Source: Staphylococcus sp. ACRSN
GTDB lineage: Bacteria > Bacillota > Bacilli > Staphylococcales > Staphylococcaceae
Length of the DNA: 64,000 bases
Assembly (NCBI RefSeq): GCF_022346615.1
Contig: NZ_JAKRNS010000003.1
Coordinates: forward strand, 186,001 to 250,000
Direction of reading: 5' to 3'
Shown: piece by piece, positions 39,421 through 49,842 of the stretch
Layout of the letters: each line of letters opens with the position of its first letter
Position numbering within the stretch: the first letter of the stretch is position 1
The notes under the pieces: model-generated
The model's input: only the letters and a program-made list of their open reading frames with translations
What the model was told of the DNA's origin: nothing
Database searches by the model: none
Position numbers and translations under genes: made by a program

Positions 39421-39485
39421 GTTTGTAGAATTATTACTTTATGTAAAAATGAGTTTAGATGAAATGAGATGGAGGAAATTTAAGG

Positions 39486-42116
39486 ATGAAAAATCTTAAA
39501 GCTAGTGAGATTAGACAAAGTTTCATAGATTATTTTGTTGAAAAAGGACATATGGTAGAACCTTCAGCGCCATTAGTTCCGATTGATGATGATACTTTAT
39601 TATGGATTAATTCTGGTGTAGCAACTTTAAAAAAATATTTTGACGGTCGTGAAACACCTATGAAACCAAGAATTGTGAATTCACAAAAAGCAATTCGAAC
39701 AAATGATATAGAAAATGTTGGTTTCACAGCTAGACACCATACGTTCTTCGAAATGTTGGGAAATTTCTCAATTGGAAATTACTTCAAAAGAGAAGCAATT
39801 GAATTTGCATGGGAATTTCTTACCAGTGAAAAATGGATGGCAATGGAACCAGAAAAATTATATGTCACTATTCATCCTGAAGATTCAGAAGCATATAAAA
39901 TTTGGAATGAAGAAATTGGTTTAGAAGAAAGTAGAATTATTCGTATTGAAGGAAATTTCTGGGATATTGGTGAAGGTCCATCTGGTCCAAATACTGAAAT
40001 ATTTTACGATAGAGGCGAACAATTTGGTGAAAATGATCCAACTGAAGAAATGTATCCAGGTGGAGAAAATGAACGTTATTTAGAAGTATGGAACTTAGTA
40101 TTTAGTGAATTTAATCATAATAAAGATCATTCGTATACACCGTTACCAAATAAAAATATTGATACTGGTATGGGGCTTGAACGAATGGCTTCAATTGCAC
40201 AAAATGTGCGTACAAATTATGAAACTGATTTGTTTATGCCAATTATTAATCAAGTAGAAATAATTTCTGGTATAAAATACCTTCAAAATGAGGAAAATGA
40301 TGTTGCATTTAAAGTAATTGCGGACCATATACGAACAATTGCATTTGCAATTGCTGATGGCGCATTGCCTGCAAATGAAGGTCGTGGTTATGTATTACGT
40401 AGACTACTTCGCCGTGCTGTAAGATTTAGCCAATCATTAGACATAAATGAACCATTTATGTATCGTCTCGTCGATATTGTTGCAGAAATAATGGAACCAT
40501 ATTATCCAAACGTACTTGAAAAATCAGATTTTATTAAGCGTGTAATTAAATCTGAAGAAGAGCGATTCCATGAAACATTGGAAGAAGGATTATCTATTTT
40601 GAATCAATTAGTTGTCGAAGCTAAACAAAGTACACAACAAATTAATGGTAAAGATGCTTTCAAACTTTATGATACTTATGGTTTCCCAATTGAACTTACA
40701 GAAGAAATTGCTCTACAAGAAAGTTTAACGGTTGATATGGAAACATTTAGTGTGGAAATGCAACAACAAAGAGATAGAGCACGTCAAGCACGTCAAAGTA
40801 CACAATCTATGCAAGTTCAAAGTGAAGTACTCAAAAATATTACAACTGAAAGTTCATTTGTTGGTTACAATGTAATGGAATATTCTACAACAGTTACAGA
40901 TATACTATCTGATGGTGCTCTTGTAAAAACAGCAGATGCGGGACAAACAATCCACTTTGTTTTGAAAGAAACACCTTTTTATGCTGTAAGTGGTGGACAA
41001 GTTGCGGATAAAGGCACAGTGGGAAATGAGCAATTTGAAATTACGGTTACAGAAGTTACGAAAACGCCAAATGGTCAAAATTTACACAAAGGTGAAATTC
41101 AATTTGGTCAAGTGATAGTAGGAAGTAATGTCGAAGCTAAAGTAAACCAAAAATCACGCATTGCGATAGAGAAAAATCACAGTGCTACACATTTATTACA
41201 TGCTGCTCTAAAAGAAGTGTTAGGCGATCATGTTAATCAAGCTGGTTCATTAGTTGAAAGTGAACGTTTAAGATTCGACTTTTCTCATTTTGGTCCAATG
41301 ACTGAAGAAGAAATTTCTAAAGTTGAGCGTCGTGTGAATGAAGAAATTTGGAATAGTATTGACGTTAATATTAAGGAAATGTCAATTTCAGATGCTAAAG
41401 CGAGGGGTGCTATGGCATTATTTGGTGAAAAATATGGTGATGTGGTACGAGTCGTTGATATGTCGCCTTATTCAATCGAATTATGTGGCGGAACGCATGT
41501 CAATAATACATCTGAAATTGGGTTATTTAAAATTGTAAGTGAATCTGGTACAGGTGCAGGAGTTAGACGTATTGAAGCTATAACTGGTAAATCTGCATTC
41601 CAATATTTAGAAGCGATACAAGAAAAATTCAATACAGTTAAAAACCTTGTCAAAGTTAAATCTGATGAACAAGTAGTTGATAAAATACAACAAATGCAAG
41701 TAGATGAAAAAGAATTAACAAAACAATTAGAACAAAGTAATAAAGAAATAACAGCATTAAAAATGGGCGATATTACTGATCAAGTAGAAGAAATTAATGG
41801 CATAAAGGTATTGGCTACTGAAGTGGAAGTTGCTAATCCTAAAGCTATTCGCGAAACGATGGATGATTTTAAATCTAAATTACAAGATACAGTTATCATT
41901 TTAATTAGTAATATTGATGGCAAAGTCTCACTCATAGCTACTGTACCAAAAGCACTTACTAGTAAAATTAAAGCTGGAGATATTATTAAAAATATGGCTC
42001 CACAAGTTGGTGGAAAAGGTGGCGGACGCCCAGATATGGCTCAGGGTGGCGGAACTGAACCTGAGAACATAACAGAATCATTACGTTTCATTAAAAATTA
42101 CATTAAATCACTATAA
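39486..42116 (+). CDS. alaS: Alanyl-tRNA synthetase
   Basis: A 876-residue enzyme of normal length. The class II core ([18 protein letters not shown], about 81-98) is followed by the editing domain with zinc motifs [11 protein letters not shown] (about 564-574) and CGGTH (about 665-669), then the C-Ala domain ending [27 protein letters not shown] precedes the ATG. It is controlled by the T-box upstream; ireB-ruvX and the DUF1292 gene follow with no terminator between, so they probably share its transcript in part. Confidence 0.97.
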   Translation: MKNLKASEIRQSFIDYFVEKGHMVEPSAPLVPIDDDTLLWINSGVATLKKYFDGRETPMKPRIVNSQKAIRTNDIENVGFTARHHTFFEMLGNFSIGNYFKREAIEFAWEFLTSEKWMAMEPEKLYVTIHPEDSEAYKIWNEEIGLEESRIIRIEGNFWDIGEGPSGPNTEIFYDRGEQFGENDPTEEMYPGGENERYLEVWNLVFSEFNHNKDHSYTPLPNKNIDTGMGLERMASIAQNVRTNYETDLFMPIINQVEIISGIKYLQNEENDVAFKVIADHIRTIAFAIADGALPANEGRGYVLRRLLRRAVRFSQSLDINEPFMYRLVDIVAEIMEPYYPNVLEKSDFIKRVIKSEEERFHETLEEGLSILNQLVVEAKQSTQQINGKDAFKLYDTYGFPIELTEEIALQESLTVDMETFSVEMQQQRDRARQARQSTQSMQVQSEVLKNITTESSFVGYNVMEYSTTVTDILSDGALVKTADAGQTIHFVLKETPFYAVSGGQVADKGTVGNEQFEITVTEVTKTPNGQNLHKGEIQFGQVIVGSNVEAKVNQKSRIAIEKNHSATHLLHAALKEVLGDHVNQAGSLVESERLRFDFSHFGPMTEEEISKVERRVNEEIWNSIDVNIKEMSISDAKARGAMALFGEKYGDVVRVVDMSPYSIELCGGTHVNNTSEIGLFKIVSESGTGAGVRRIEAITGKSAFQYLEAIQEKFNTVKNLVKVKSDEQVVDKIQQMQVDEKELTKQLEQSNKEITALKMGDITDQVEEINGIKVLATEVEVANPKAIRETMDDFKSKLQDTVIILISNIDGKVSLIATVPKALTSKIKAGDIIKNMAPQVGGKGGGRPDMAQGGGTEPENITESLRFIKNYIKSL

Positions 42117-42186
42117 CTTAAAACCATTCTCATGTAGAATGTAACTAAGTATAGAAATAATTGCGCGATTTAAAGGAGTGTTAACA

Positions 42187-42450
42187 ATGGAAAATTTTGA
42201 TAAAACTATGAAATTTAATTATGATGAAATTCCTAAAGAAGATGTCAAAACAGTATTGCAAAATGTCTATAATACACTTGAAGAAAAAAATTACAATCCG
42301 GTAAATCAAATCGTAGGGTATCTGTTGTCAGGAGATCCTGCTTATATACCACGTCATAACGAAGCTAGAAACCAAATTCGTCGTATTGATCGTGATGATA
42401 TTATGGAAGAGTTAGTTTCCAACTATTTAACTGAAAATGATAAAAATTAA
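42187..42450 (+). CDS. ireB: IreB family regulatory phosphoprotein (UPF0297)
   Basis: An 87-residue protein starting at ATG 42187 after AAAGGAGTG. It shows the family pattern [17 protein letters not shown] and [22 protein letters not shown]. IreB of Enterococcus is a substrate of the Ser/Thr kinase IreK and affects cephalosporin tolerance; the Bacillus homologue YrzL is uncharacterised to my knowledge. The ruvX ATG directly abuts its stop. Confidence 0.88.
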   Translation: MENFDKTMKFNYDEIPKEDVKTVLQNVYNTLEEKNYNPVNQIVGYLLSGDPAYIPRHNEARNQIRRIDRDDIMEELVSNYLTENDKN

Positions 42451-42879
42451 ATGTTAAAACATAAAATCATAGGATTAGATGTAGGAAGTAAAACTGTTGG
42501 CATTGCAATAAGTGATTTAATGGGTTGGACAGCCCAAGGATTAGATACACTCCGAATAGACGAAGCAAATGGCGATTTAGGTATAGATGCATTAGTAAAA
42601 ATTATAGAAAAAGAAAAAGTTGGTTCCATAGTTATCGGATTGCCTAAAAACATGAATAATTCTATTGGATTTCGTGGCGAGGCTTCGTTACAATACAAGG
42701 AGCAACTACAAGAAGCATTGCCATCATTAGAAATAATAATGTGGGATGAACGATTAAGTACTATGGCTGCTGAACGTTCTTTGCTAGAGGCAGATGTTTC
42801 AAGACAAAAAAGAAAAAAAGTAATAGATAAAATGGCAGCAGTTTTCATCTTGCAAGGTTATTTAGATTCTATTCAATAA
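42451..42879 (+). CDS. ruvX: Putative Holliday junction resolvase / pre-16S rRNA nuclease YqgF
   Basis: A 142-residue RNase H-like protein with catalytic acidic residues in [15 protein letters not shown]-type context ([10 protein letters not shown], about 8-17) and the [10 protein letters not shown] motif (about 92-101). YqgF processes the 5' end of 16S rRNA in E. coli and is also annotated as a junction resolvase. It lies in the conserved ireB-ruvX-DUF1292 trio. Confidence 0.92.
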   Translation: MLKHKIIGLDVGSKTVGIAISDLMGWTAQGLDTLRIDEANGDLGIDALVKIIEKEKVGSIVIGLPKNMNNSIGFRGEASLQYKEQLQEALPSLEIIMWDERLSTMAAERSLLEADVSRQKRKKVIDKMAAVFILQGYLDSIQ

Positions 42880-42895
42880 AAAGGAGCGTTTTATA

Positions 42896-43225
42896 ATGAC
42901 AGAACATAACGAAAATGCAGAATTACAGATTAACAACGAAGAGGAATTATTAACTTTATATGATGAAGAAGGTAATGAAGTATTATACCGTAAAGTTTTA
43001 GAATTCTTCCACCCAGAATTTAAAAAAGAATATGTTATTCTTGCAGAAGAAGGCGCAGAATCTGATGACGATGATTTAGTTGAATTAATCCCAATGATTA
43101 ATGAAGCTGATGAAAATGGAGAAGGTGGGAAATTCCTACCTGTTGAAACAGATGAAGAGTGGGACATGATTGAAGAAATCGTGAATACTGAAATGGATGA
43201 TCACGACCACGACCACGAGCATTAA
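42896..43225 (+). CDS. DUF1292 family protein (UPF0473) with His/Asp tail
   Basis: A 109-residue very acidic protein with the DUF1292 pattern ([18 protein letters not shown], then EYVILAEE) and many Asp/Glu runs. It ends in the unusual tail [10 protein letters not shown], which could bind metal ions. It follows ruvX with a good AAAAGGAGCG site and ends before a strong terminator at 43360. The function of the family is unknown to me. Confidence 0.88.
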   Translation: MTEHNENAELQINNEEELLTLYDEEGNEVLYRKVLEFFHPEFKKEYVILAEEGAESDDDDLVELIPMINEADENGEGGKFLPVETDEEWDMIEEIVNTEMDDHDHDHEH

Positions 43226-43359
43226 TCTAAAACAAGCAATGAGTGATAATATATTAAAAGAGATTGCGAAGGTTCAGTTCAGTACTATATAACGTTTTTG
43301 AACATATATATTGAATTACTCGTTTGTTCAAATCAATTGTTTTTTGCTCATGCTAAGAA

Positions 43360-43398
43360 ACAGACCAAGACATTATTTATGTTTTGGTCTGTTTTTTT
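43360..43398 (+). terminator. Intrinsic terminator after the alaS-ireB-ruvX-DUF1292 genes
   Basis: A 14-base stem (ACAGACCAAGACAT / ATGTTTTGGTCTGT, two G-T or A-T variants), a five-base loop and T7. Confidence 0.88.
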
Positions 43399-43639
43399 AG
43401 ATAGAATGTTATGCATGATCAATCTCAACGCTTCATTGTTAGGGTGTATCGTTTAATAAAGTAAAAGGAACAAAAAGAGCAAAAAAAGTATAGAAATTAA
43501 AAGAGTAGTTTAAAGTCCTACCGAAACAAAGTTTATCTGCATTTATAGCTTTATAATTACAATATTGAAAAATTATAATGCGTATGATTATTAGCTTGCT
43601 ATATTCGAACAATTTACACTTATAAAATCCTATAGTTTG

Positions 43640-43648
43640 TGGTAAAAT
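43640..43648 (+). promoter_or_regulatory. Extended -10 promoter, trmR leader
   Basis: TGGTAAAAT with a poor -35. It lies about 190 bases before trmR and upstream of a terminator-like hairpin, so the leader could be attenuated. Confidence 0.5.
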
Positions 43649-43755
43649 ATATAAAGTTAAATTTAAATGGGAAATGATGGACATTAGGGTTTTCATGTAT
43701 ATGAAAGCATATCAAATCATAAAATATCTTAATTTATAATTTACTTTATCAATGT

Positions 43756-43790
43756 AATCAGTCAATTAATGTCGACTGATTTATTTTATT
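43756..43790 (+). terminator. Terminator-like hairpin in the trmR leader
   Basis: A perfect eight-base stem (AATCAGTC / GACTGATT), a 10-base loop and a TATTTTATT tail, between the promoter above and trmR. Confidence 0.55.
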
Positions 43791-43836
43791 GAGCAAAGTT
43801 TAAAAATATCATTTTACCATAAAGGAAGTTATGATA

Positions 43837-44478
43837 ATGGATAAAAATCAGTTGTATTTATTAGACTTACACAAACAAACTGATGCAAATATAGAATCTC
43901 TTAGAGCATATGCCGAGTCGAACAATGTACCTATTGTAGATCGAATTACTCTAGAAATGATTAAACAATTAATTAGAATACATAAACCATATGAAATCCT
44001 AGAGATAGGCACAGCAATTGGTTATAGCTCGATGCAGTTTGCATCAGTTTCACCTAAAATACAAGTTACGACGATTGAACGTGATGAAACGATGTTAGTA
44101 CAAGCTCAGAAAAATAGAGAAATCTTCAACTATCAAAATCAAATTAGACAAATTGAAGGAAATGCTTTAGAGCAAGTTGATAGTGTGAATGATAAAATGT
44201 ACGACATGATTTTTATTGATGCAGCAAAAGCACAATCACAAAAATTTTTCGAATTATATACACCCCTATTAAAAGATGGCGGTATAGTGATAACGGATAA
44301 TGTGTTATATCATGGTTTCGTTTCAGACATCGGTGTAGTTAGAAATCGAAATGTGCGTCAAATGGTAAAAAAAGTCCAGTCATATAACGATTGGTTAATG
44401 AACCATGAAGATTTTACAACGAATTTTTTAAATATAGATGATGGTTTAGCAATTTCAATTAAAGGAGCTTCATTATGA
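43837..44478 (+). CDS. trmR: tRNA 5-hydroxyuridine methyltransferase (TrmR/YrrM)
   Basis: A 213-residue class I SAM O-methyltransferase. ATG 43837 is chosen because AAGGAAG is only two bases from the ATG at 43831. SAM motif EILEIGTAIGYSS (about 53-65), the metal-site region FIDAAKAQSQKF (about 129-140) and ITDNVLYHG (about 154-162) are typical. In B. subtilis YrrM methylates ho5U34 of tRNA to mo5U. The hydroxylation genes trhP1 and trhP2 follow directly, the first overlapping by four bases, which supports this role. Confidence 0.88.
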   Translation: MDKNQLYLLDLHKQTDANIESLRAYAESNNVPIVDRITLEMIKQLIRIHKPYEILEIGTAIGYSSMQFASVSPKIQVTTIERDETMLVQAQKNREIFNYQNQIRQIEGNALEQVDSVNDKMYDMIFIDAAKAQSQKFFELYTPLLKDGGIVITDNVLYHGFVSDIGVVRNRNVRQMVKKVQSYNDWLMNHEDFTTNFLNIDDGLAISIKGASL

Positions 44479-45398
44479 CTGAATTATTAGTTACTCCAAA
44501 ATCAGTTGGACATATAGAAACATTAATTGAAAAAGGCGCAGATGCCTTTGTCATTGGTGAACAGAAATTTGGCTTACGCTTAGCAGGTGAATTTAACAGA
44601 GCGGATATGAAAGAAGCAGTCAAAATAATTCATAGACATGGTAAGCAAGCATATGCTGCTGTAAATGGCATTTTTCATAATTATCATTTGAATGCTTTGG
44701 AATCTTATATAAAATTCTTACATGAAATCAAAGTAGATAGAATCATTTTTGGCGATCCTGCTGTAGTAATGTATGTAAAAGATCAAAATGACCCTATACC
44801 ATTAAATTGGGATGCAGAAGCATTGGTTACTAATCATTTTCAATGTAATTATTGGGGAGAAAAGGGCGCTAAACGTGCACAACTAGCAAGGGAATTGAGT
44901 CTTGAAGAAATTATTAACATTAAAGCAAACGCAAATGTTGAAATTGAAGTACAAGTGCATGGTATGACATGTATGTTTCAATCTAAACGTATGTTATTAG
45001 GGAATTACTACACTTTCCAAGAACGTCAAATGAAAATTGAACGTAATAAAGAAGCAAATGAATTATTATTATATGATGAAGAACGTGATAATAAATATCC
45101 AGTTTATGAAGATTATAATGGTACACATATTATGTCGCCTAATGATATATGTTTAATAGAAGAGTTGGATGGATTATTAGAAGCGGGAATAGATTCATTA
45201 AAAATTGATGGTGTTTTACAATCAGAAGCATATATAAATGTTTGTACTGAACAATATAGAGAAGCTATCGATTTATTTAAAGAAGACCCAGAAGCATACG
45301 AAGATGAAAAATTCATGTTAATTGATCCAATAGAGGCAATTCAGCCTGAACATCGTCCGTTTGATGAAGGATTTTTATTTAAACAAACAGTGTATTAA
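44475..45398 (+). CDS. trhP1: Peptidase U32-family tRNA hydroxylation protein TrhP1 (YrrN-like)
   Basis: A 307-residue U32-family protein, shorter than its neighbour. It overlaps trmR by four bases (ATGA). Family features include the N-terminal barrel strand region (FVIGEQKFGLRLAGEF) and VQVHGMTCMFQSKRMLLGNY, with SLKIDGVLQ toward the end. U32 proteins of this group are needed to make ho5U34 in tRNA; protease activity is unlikely. It pairs with TrhP2. Confidence 0.86.
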   Translation: MTELLVTPKSVGHIETLIEKGADAFVIGEQKFGLRLAGEFNRADMKEAVKIIHRHGKQAYAAVNGIFHNYHLNALESYIKFLHEIKVDRIIFGDPAVVMYVKDQNDPIPLNWDAEALVTNHFQCNYWGEKGAKRAQLARELSLEEIINIKANANVEIEVQVHGMTCMFQSKRMLLGNYYTFQERQMKIERNKEANELLLYDEERDNKYPVYEDYNGTHIMSPNDICLIEELDGLLEAGIDSLKIDGVLQSEAYINVCTEQYREAIDLFKEDPEAYEDEKFMLIDPIEAIQPEHRPFDEGFLFKQTVY

Positions 45399-45411
45399 GG
45401 AGGGCTTAAGA

Positions 45412-46683
45412 ATGAAAGTTTTAGAAAAAGAAAAAGCATTAAATAAACCTAAAATAAAAAAGCCTGAGCTACTCGCCCCAGCTGGAAACTTAGAAAAGTT
45501 AAAAATTGCTGTTCATTATGGTGCGGATGCGGTATTTCTTGGTGGACAAGAATATGGCTTAAGATCTAATGCAGATAATTTTACTATGGAAGAAATTAAA
45601 GAGGGCGTAACATTTGCTAGCCGATATGGTGCTAAGATTTACGTGACGACTAATATCATTGCGCATGATGAAAATATTGAGGGATTAGACACATATTTAA
45701 GAGATTTAGAATCAACTGGCGCAACAGGTATTATTGTGGCTGATCCATTGATTATTGAAACTTGTAAACGTGTCGCACCTAAATTAGAAATTCACTTATC
45801 TACGCAACAATCACTTTCAAATTACAAAGCGGTGGAGTTTTGGAAAGAGGAAGGGTTAGATCGAGTTGTACTTGCACGTGAAACAGGTGCGATGGAAATG
45901 CAAGAAATGAAAGATAAAGTAGATATTGAAATTGAATCATTTATACATGGTGCAATGTGCATTGCCTATTCGGGGCGTTGTACATTAAGTAATCATATGA
46001 CTGCCCGTGACTCGAATCGTGGGGGCTGTTGTCAAAGTTGTCGCTGGGATTATGATTTGCTTGAAGTTGATGATGAAGGTGAACTTGATCTTTATTATAA
46101 TGATGAGGGTGAGGTTACACCTTTTGCAATGAGTCCTAAAGATTTGAAATTAATAGAATCCATACCTAATATGATGGATATTGGGGTAGATTCTTTGAAA
46201 ATTGAAGGCAGAATGAAATCAATACACTATATTGCAACTGTGGTATCTGTTTATAGAAAAGTAATCGATGCTTACGCTGAAGATCCGGAAAATTTTAAAA
46301 TTAAACCAGAATGGTTAATTGAATTAGATAAATGTGCAAATAGAGATACTGCATCAGCATTCATTGTAGGTACACCGGGATATGAAGAGCAAATGTTTGG
46401 AGAACAGGGCTCTAAGAAATCACCATTTGATTTTTGTGGTTTAGTTTTAGATTATGATGAAACGACGCAAATTGCTACTGTTCAACAGCGTAACAATTTT
46501 AAACCTGGACAAGAAATTGAATTTTTTGGTCCGGAAATTCAAACATTTAGACAAGTTGTTGATAAGATTTTTGATGAAGAGGGTAATGAACTTGATGCTG
46601 CACGTCATCCACTACAAATTGTGCAAATTAAAGTAGATCATCCAATTTATCCTAACAACATGATGAGAAAGGAAATTGGATAA
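45412..46683 (+). CDS. trhP2: Peptidase U32-family tRNA hydroxylation protein TrhP2 (YrrO-like)
   Basis: A 423-residue U32 protein starting at ATG 45412 after AAGGAGGG; the longer frame from 45361 overlaps trhP1. Signature [24 protein letters not shown] (given only as a span, about 18-41), [16 protein letters not shown], the cysteine cluster GGCCQSCRW and [10 protein letters not shown] are present. The cysteines probably bind a cofactor or cluster. It forms tRNA ho5U together with the previous protein, using prephenate in the E. coli counterpart. Its stop overlaps udk by one base. Confidence 0.9.
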   Translation: MKVLEKEKALNKPKIKKPELLAPAGNLEKLKIAVHYGADAVFLGGQEYGLRSNADNFTMEEIKEGVTFASRYGAKIYVTTNIIAHDENIEGLDTYLRDLESTGATGIIVADPLIIETCKRVAPKLEIHLSTQQSLSNYKAVEFWKEEGLDRVVLARETGAMEMQEMKDKVDIEIESFIHGAMCIAYSGRCTLSNHMTARDSNRGGCCQSCRWDYDLLEVDDEGELDLYYNDEGEVTPFAMSPKDLKLIESIPNMMDIGVDSLKIEGRMKSIHYIATVVSVYRKVIDAYAEDPENFKIKPEWLIELDKCANRDTASAFIVGTPGYEEQMFGEQGSKKSPFDFCGLVLDYDETTQIATVQQRNNFKPGQEIEFFGPEIQTFRQVVDKIFDEEGNELDAARHPLQIVQIKVDHPIYPNNMMRKEIG

Positions 46684-47306
46684 TGAAAAATACGACAATT
46701 ATCGGTATAGCTGGTGGATCAGGGTCTGGAAAAACATCAGTAACAAATGAAATTATGAAAAATTTAGAAGGTCATAGTGTTGCATTATTAGCTCAAGACT
46801 ATTACTATAAAGACCAATCGCATTTAACATTTGAAGAACGTCTAGAAACAAATTACGATCACCCTTTTGCATTTGATAATGATTTGTTAATAGAAAATTT
46901 AAATGACTTGAGAAACGGTAAACAAATTGAAGTGCCAACGTATGATTATTCAAATCATACGAGAAGCGGTGAAACGATTGCATTTGAGCCAAAAGATGTT
47001 ATTATCGTAGAAGGTATCTTTGCATTGGAAAATAAAACATTAAGAGATTTAATGGATGTTAAGATTTATGTCGATACAGATGCGGATTTACGGATTTTAA
47101 GAAGACTTCTTAGAGACACTGAAGAAAGAGGTCGTACGATGGAATCTGTTATTAATCAATATTTAAATGTGGTTCGCCCAATGCATAATCAATTTATTGA
47201 ACCGACTAAAAGGTATGCAGATATTATAATTCCTGAAGGTGGTAGTAATAAAGTTGCTATCGATATAATGACAACAAAGATTCAAACATTAGTAAGTAAA
47301 CAATAG
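46683..47306 (+). CDS. udk: Uridine kinase
   Basis: A 207-residue P-loop kinase with Walker [11 protein letters not shown] (10-19), the substrate region LAQDYYYKD and a lid region RDTEERGRT. It phosphorylates uridine and cytidine in salvage. It starts on the last base of the trhP2 stop (TAATG), and greA follows after 27 bases. Confidence 0.95.
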   Translation: MKNTTIIGIAGGSGSGKTSVTNEIMKNLEGHSVALLAQDYYYKDQSHLTFEERLETNYDHPFAFDNDLLIENLNDLRNGKQIEVPTYDYSNHTRSGETIAFEPKDVIIVEGIFALENKTLRDLMDVKIYVDTDADLRILRRLLRDTEERGRTMESVINQYLNVVRPMHNQFIEPTKRYADIIIPEGGSNKVAIDIMTTKIQTLVSKQ

Positions 47307-47333
47307 TATGAATATGTAAAGGAAGATGACACT

Positions 47334-47810
47334 ATGGAAAATCAAAAACAATATCCAATGACTCAAGAAGGATTTGAAAAATTAGAACTCGAACTTGAAG
47401 AATTAAAGACCGTAAAACGTCCTGAAGTCGTAGAAAAAATTAAAGTAGCACGTTCATTTGGTGACCTATCTGAGAACTCTGAATACGATGCTGCTAAGGA
47501 TGAACAAGGTTTTATTGAACAAGATATTCAGCGTGTAGAACATATGTTGAGAAATGCTTTAATTATTGAAGATACAGGTGATAATAATCAAGTTCAACTT
47601 GGTAAAACAGTGACATTTATTGAATTACCAGGAGATGAAGAAGAGAGCTATCAAATTGTTGGTTCTGCTGAAGCTGATGCATTTAAAGGAAAAATTTCAA
47701 ATGAATCTCCAATGGCAAAAAGCTTAATTGGTAAAAAACTTGAAGACGAAGTACGTGTACCACTGCCAAATGGTGGAGAAATAAATGTAAAAATCGTCAA
47801 TATAAAATAA
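47334..47810 (+). CDS. greA: Transcription elongation factor GreA
   Basis: A 158-residue protein of standard length with the N-terminal coiled coil carrying the acidic tip ([18 protein letters not shown]) and the C-terminal FKBP-like domain (about 80-158, [17 protein letters not shown]). It stimulates cleavage of backtracked RNA by RNA polymerase. A strong terminator begins six bases after the stop. Confidence 0.97.
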   Translation: MENQKQYPMTQEGFEKLELELEELKTVKRPEVVEKIKVARSFGDLSENSEYDAAKDEQGFIEQDIQRVEHMLRNALIIEDTGDNNQVQLGKTVTFIELPGDEEESYQIVGSAEADAFKGKISNESPMAKSLIGKKLEDEVRVPLPNGGEINVKIVNIK

Positions 47811-47816
47811 AATCAT

Positions 47817-47856
47817 AAATCCCACTCATTAATTATATTTAATGAGTGGGATTTTA
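47817..47856 (+). terminator. Intrinsic terminator after greA
   Basis: A perfect 16-base stem (AAATCCCACTCATTAA with its complement), a six-base loop and a short T run. Confidence 0.88.
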
Positions 47857-48111
47857 CACTTAGAAAAGAAATATCTATACGTGAAGCAAGGTATTTGGTA
47901 AATTATTACTAATAATAAACTTTATTTTCTAAATTTTCTAAAAGTAAGGATTATTATAGTGTTGAGTTATATGATTATATTAGGTTATTGCCAATTATAA
48001 TTTTTTATAATTAAACATATAACTTAAATTGATGATATAATTGAAATGTTAAGTGCACAATTAAATATTTTACAAAAACGAATTGTTAGTAATATAAAGG
48101 GGAGAATGTTT

Positions 48112-48846
48112 TTGGAATTTAAATTTATCAATGAGCAAACAATTATGATTTATTTTGAAAATCAAATCGATTCTAAAACGTTCGCAAAGGTACAACATGT
48201 CTCGCAATATATTAGAGAGAAACAGTGTGAAGCGATAACTGAAATAATTCCATCTTATAGAGCGATTATGCTTTATGTTGATACTTATATTTCAACGTTG
48301 AATGAAGTTTTAAATGATTTGTGTTTAGAAAATTTGGATTTAAGTTCAATAGATGAATCACAATTAAAACATAAGACGATTCATTTACCTGTATTATATG
48401 GTGGGGAATATGGACAAGATATAGAAGAAGTTGCAGCATACAATGATTTAACAACTGATGATGTTGTTAAAATACATAGCAGCAATAAATATTTGATATA
48501 TATGTTAGGTTTTATGCCAGGGTTTCCATTTTTAGGTGGTTTAGATGCTAAATTACATACGCCTAGACGCAAAGAACCTAGAACCAAGATAGAGGCCGGT
48601 TCAGTAGGAATCGCAAATAATCAAACTGGGTTATACCCGAAACAATCACCAGGTGGATGGCAAATCATTGGTCGTACACCTATCAATGTGTTCGATATAA
48701 ATCGTGAGCCAATGTGTTTATATGAAGCAGGAGATGCTATTCAGTTTTATTCAATTGATTTAGAGACCTATAATCAAATTGAAAAACAACAAACACAAAA
48801 TGATTTTAATATTGAAAAGTGGGTGAAATTTGATTATGAGCATTAA
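48112..48846 (+). CDS. pxpB: 5-oxoprolinase subunit B (PxpB/KipI)
   Basis: A 244-residue allophanate-hydrolase-subunit-1-type protein. I chose TTG 48112: AAGGGGAG at 48097-48104 is seven bases away but only one base from the ATG at 48106. The typical GFMPGFPFLGGLD and PGGWQIIGRTP motifs are present. With PxpA and PxpC it makes the ATP-dependent 5-oxoprolinase, which opens pyroglutamate to glutamate. In B. subtilis KipI also inhibits the kinase KinA, absent in staphylococci. pxpC overlaps its end by 11 bases. Confidence 0.9.
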   Translation: MEFKFINEQTIMIYFENQIDSKTFAKVQHVSQYIREKQCEAITEIIPSYRAIMLYVDTYISTLNEVLNDLCLENLDLSSIDESQLKHKTIHLPVLYGGEYGQDIEEVAAYNDLTTDDVVKIHSSNKYLIYMLGFMPGFPFLGGLDAKLHTPRRKEPRTKIEAGSVGIANNQTGLYPKQSPGGWQIIGRTPINVFDINREPMCLYEAGDAIQFYSIDLETYNQIEKQQTQNDFNIEKWVKFDYEH

Positions 48847-49840
48847 AATATTAAAACCAGGATTATTTAGTACAGTCCAAGATAAAGGTCGAGTCGGTTA
48901 TCAGGACCAAGGATTTTCATCAGCAGGTGCCTTAGATAACTATGCGCTTCGATTGGGACAAGCATTAGTGAATCATGAAGGACCAGCAATAGAATACACT
49001 ATAGTCGGTCCTACCATCGAGTTTTTAGCAGATAATGCCATTGTTATGACAGGTGGGCATTTTAATATCACACTAAATAACGATAATGTTGATCAAAACA
49101 CAGTCATTAAAGTGAAAAAAGGTGACATATTATCAATTGGTCAGGTACTTAAAGGGGCCCGTGGATATTTAAATTTTGCTAATCAGTTAAACGTGCCAAA
49201 GGTAGCGGATAGCTATGCAACACATACAAGAAGCCAAATTGGTGGTTATCGAGGTAGAACATTAAAAAAAGATGACGTGATAGTAACTCAAAGAACAAAT
49301 AATTACACAACACGCATTGGTCTAAGTGCAAATTACAATGAAAATATATTTGACCAACAGGTTATTCATATTGTAGAAGGCCCTCAGATCAATGCATTTT
49401 CACAAAACGCTATAAATACGCTTACATCTACTGCATTTAAAATTTCAGAACAATCTGATCGAATGGGATATCGTTTACAGGGTGAAAATATTCCGCCAGA
49501 AAATTCTGCGGATATTATATCTGAACCAGTCGCATTAGGCAGTATCCAAGTGCCAAATGATGGAAATCCAATTATTTTGCTCAATGATAAACAGACTGTA
49601 GGCGGGTATACCAAGATAGCAACAGTTTGTGCTATGGATTTACAAATACTGGCACAAAAGCAACCTGGGTCTGAAATCCAATTCAAATGGATAACAGTTG
49701 AGCAGGCATTAGCACAATTAAAAGAGAAAGAACATCAATTTTTAAATGAATTAACAAACATAGACCAAAAACCGATTTATGATTTAAAACAGTTAAGACG
49801 AACAGCTTCAAGAATTAAAAATTTATTAAAAGGGGAATAA
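48836..49840 (+). CDS. pxpC: 5-oxoprolinase subunit C (PxpC/KipA)
   Basis: A 334-residue allophanate-hydrolase-subunit-2-type protein starting at ATG 48836 with GTGGGTG upstream. Hallmarks are LFSTVQDKGRVGYQDQG near the N-terminus, TRSQIGGYRGR and SDRMGYRLQG. It pairs with PxpB. In urea carboxylase the same two domains are fused to biotin carboxylase and BCCP; here those come as the next two genes. Confidence 0.9.
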   Translation: MSIKILKPGLFSTVQDKGRVGYQDQGFSSAGALDNYALRLGQALVNHEGPAIEYTIVGPTIEFLADNAIVMTGGHFNITLNNDNVDQNTVIKVKKGDILSIGQVLKGARGYLNFANQLNVPKVADSYATHTRSQIGGYRGRTLKKDDVIVTQRTNNYTTRIGLSANYNENIFDQQVIHIVEGPQINAFSQNAINTLTSTAFKISEQSDRMGYRLQGENIPPENSADIISEPVALGSIQVPNDGNPIILLNDKQTVGGYTKIATVCAMDLQILAQKQPGSEIQFKWITVEQALAQLKEKEHQFLNELTNIDQKPIYDLKQLRRTASRIKNLLKGE

Positions 49841-49842
49841 TG

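Larger units (their letters stand above)
43399..43836. other. Spacer upstream of trmR with promoter and hairpins
   Basis: No gene is supported. It contains an extended -10 (TGGTAAAAT, 43640-43648), a 21-codon frame (43676-43741) without a convincing ribosome site, a small TTTCAT/ATGAAA hairpin and a terminator-like hairpin (43756-43781). A minus-strand 85-codon frame here lacks family features. Confidence 0.5.

Noticed and set aside
43240-43293. 17-codon frame after the DUF1292 gene
   Set aside because: No ribosome binding site and no conserved feature.
43439-43696. 85-codon frame on the minus strand before trmR
   Set aside because: Low-complexity AT-rich translation, no ribosome binding site, and it overlaps the promoter region of the plus-strand operon.
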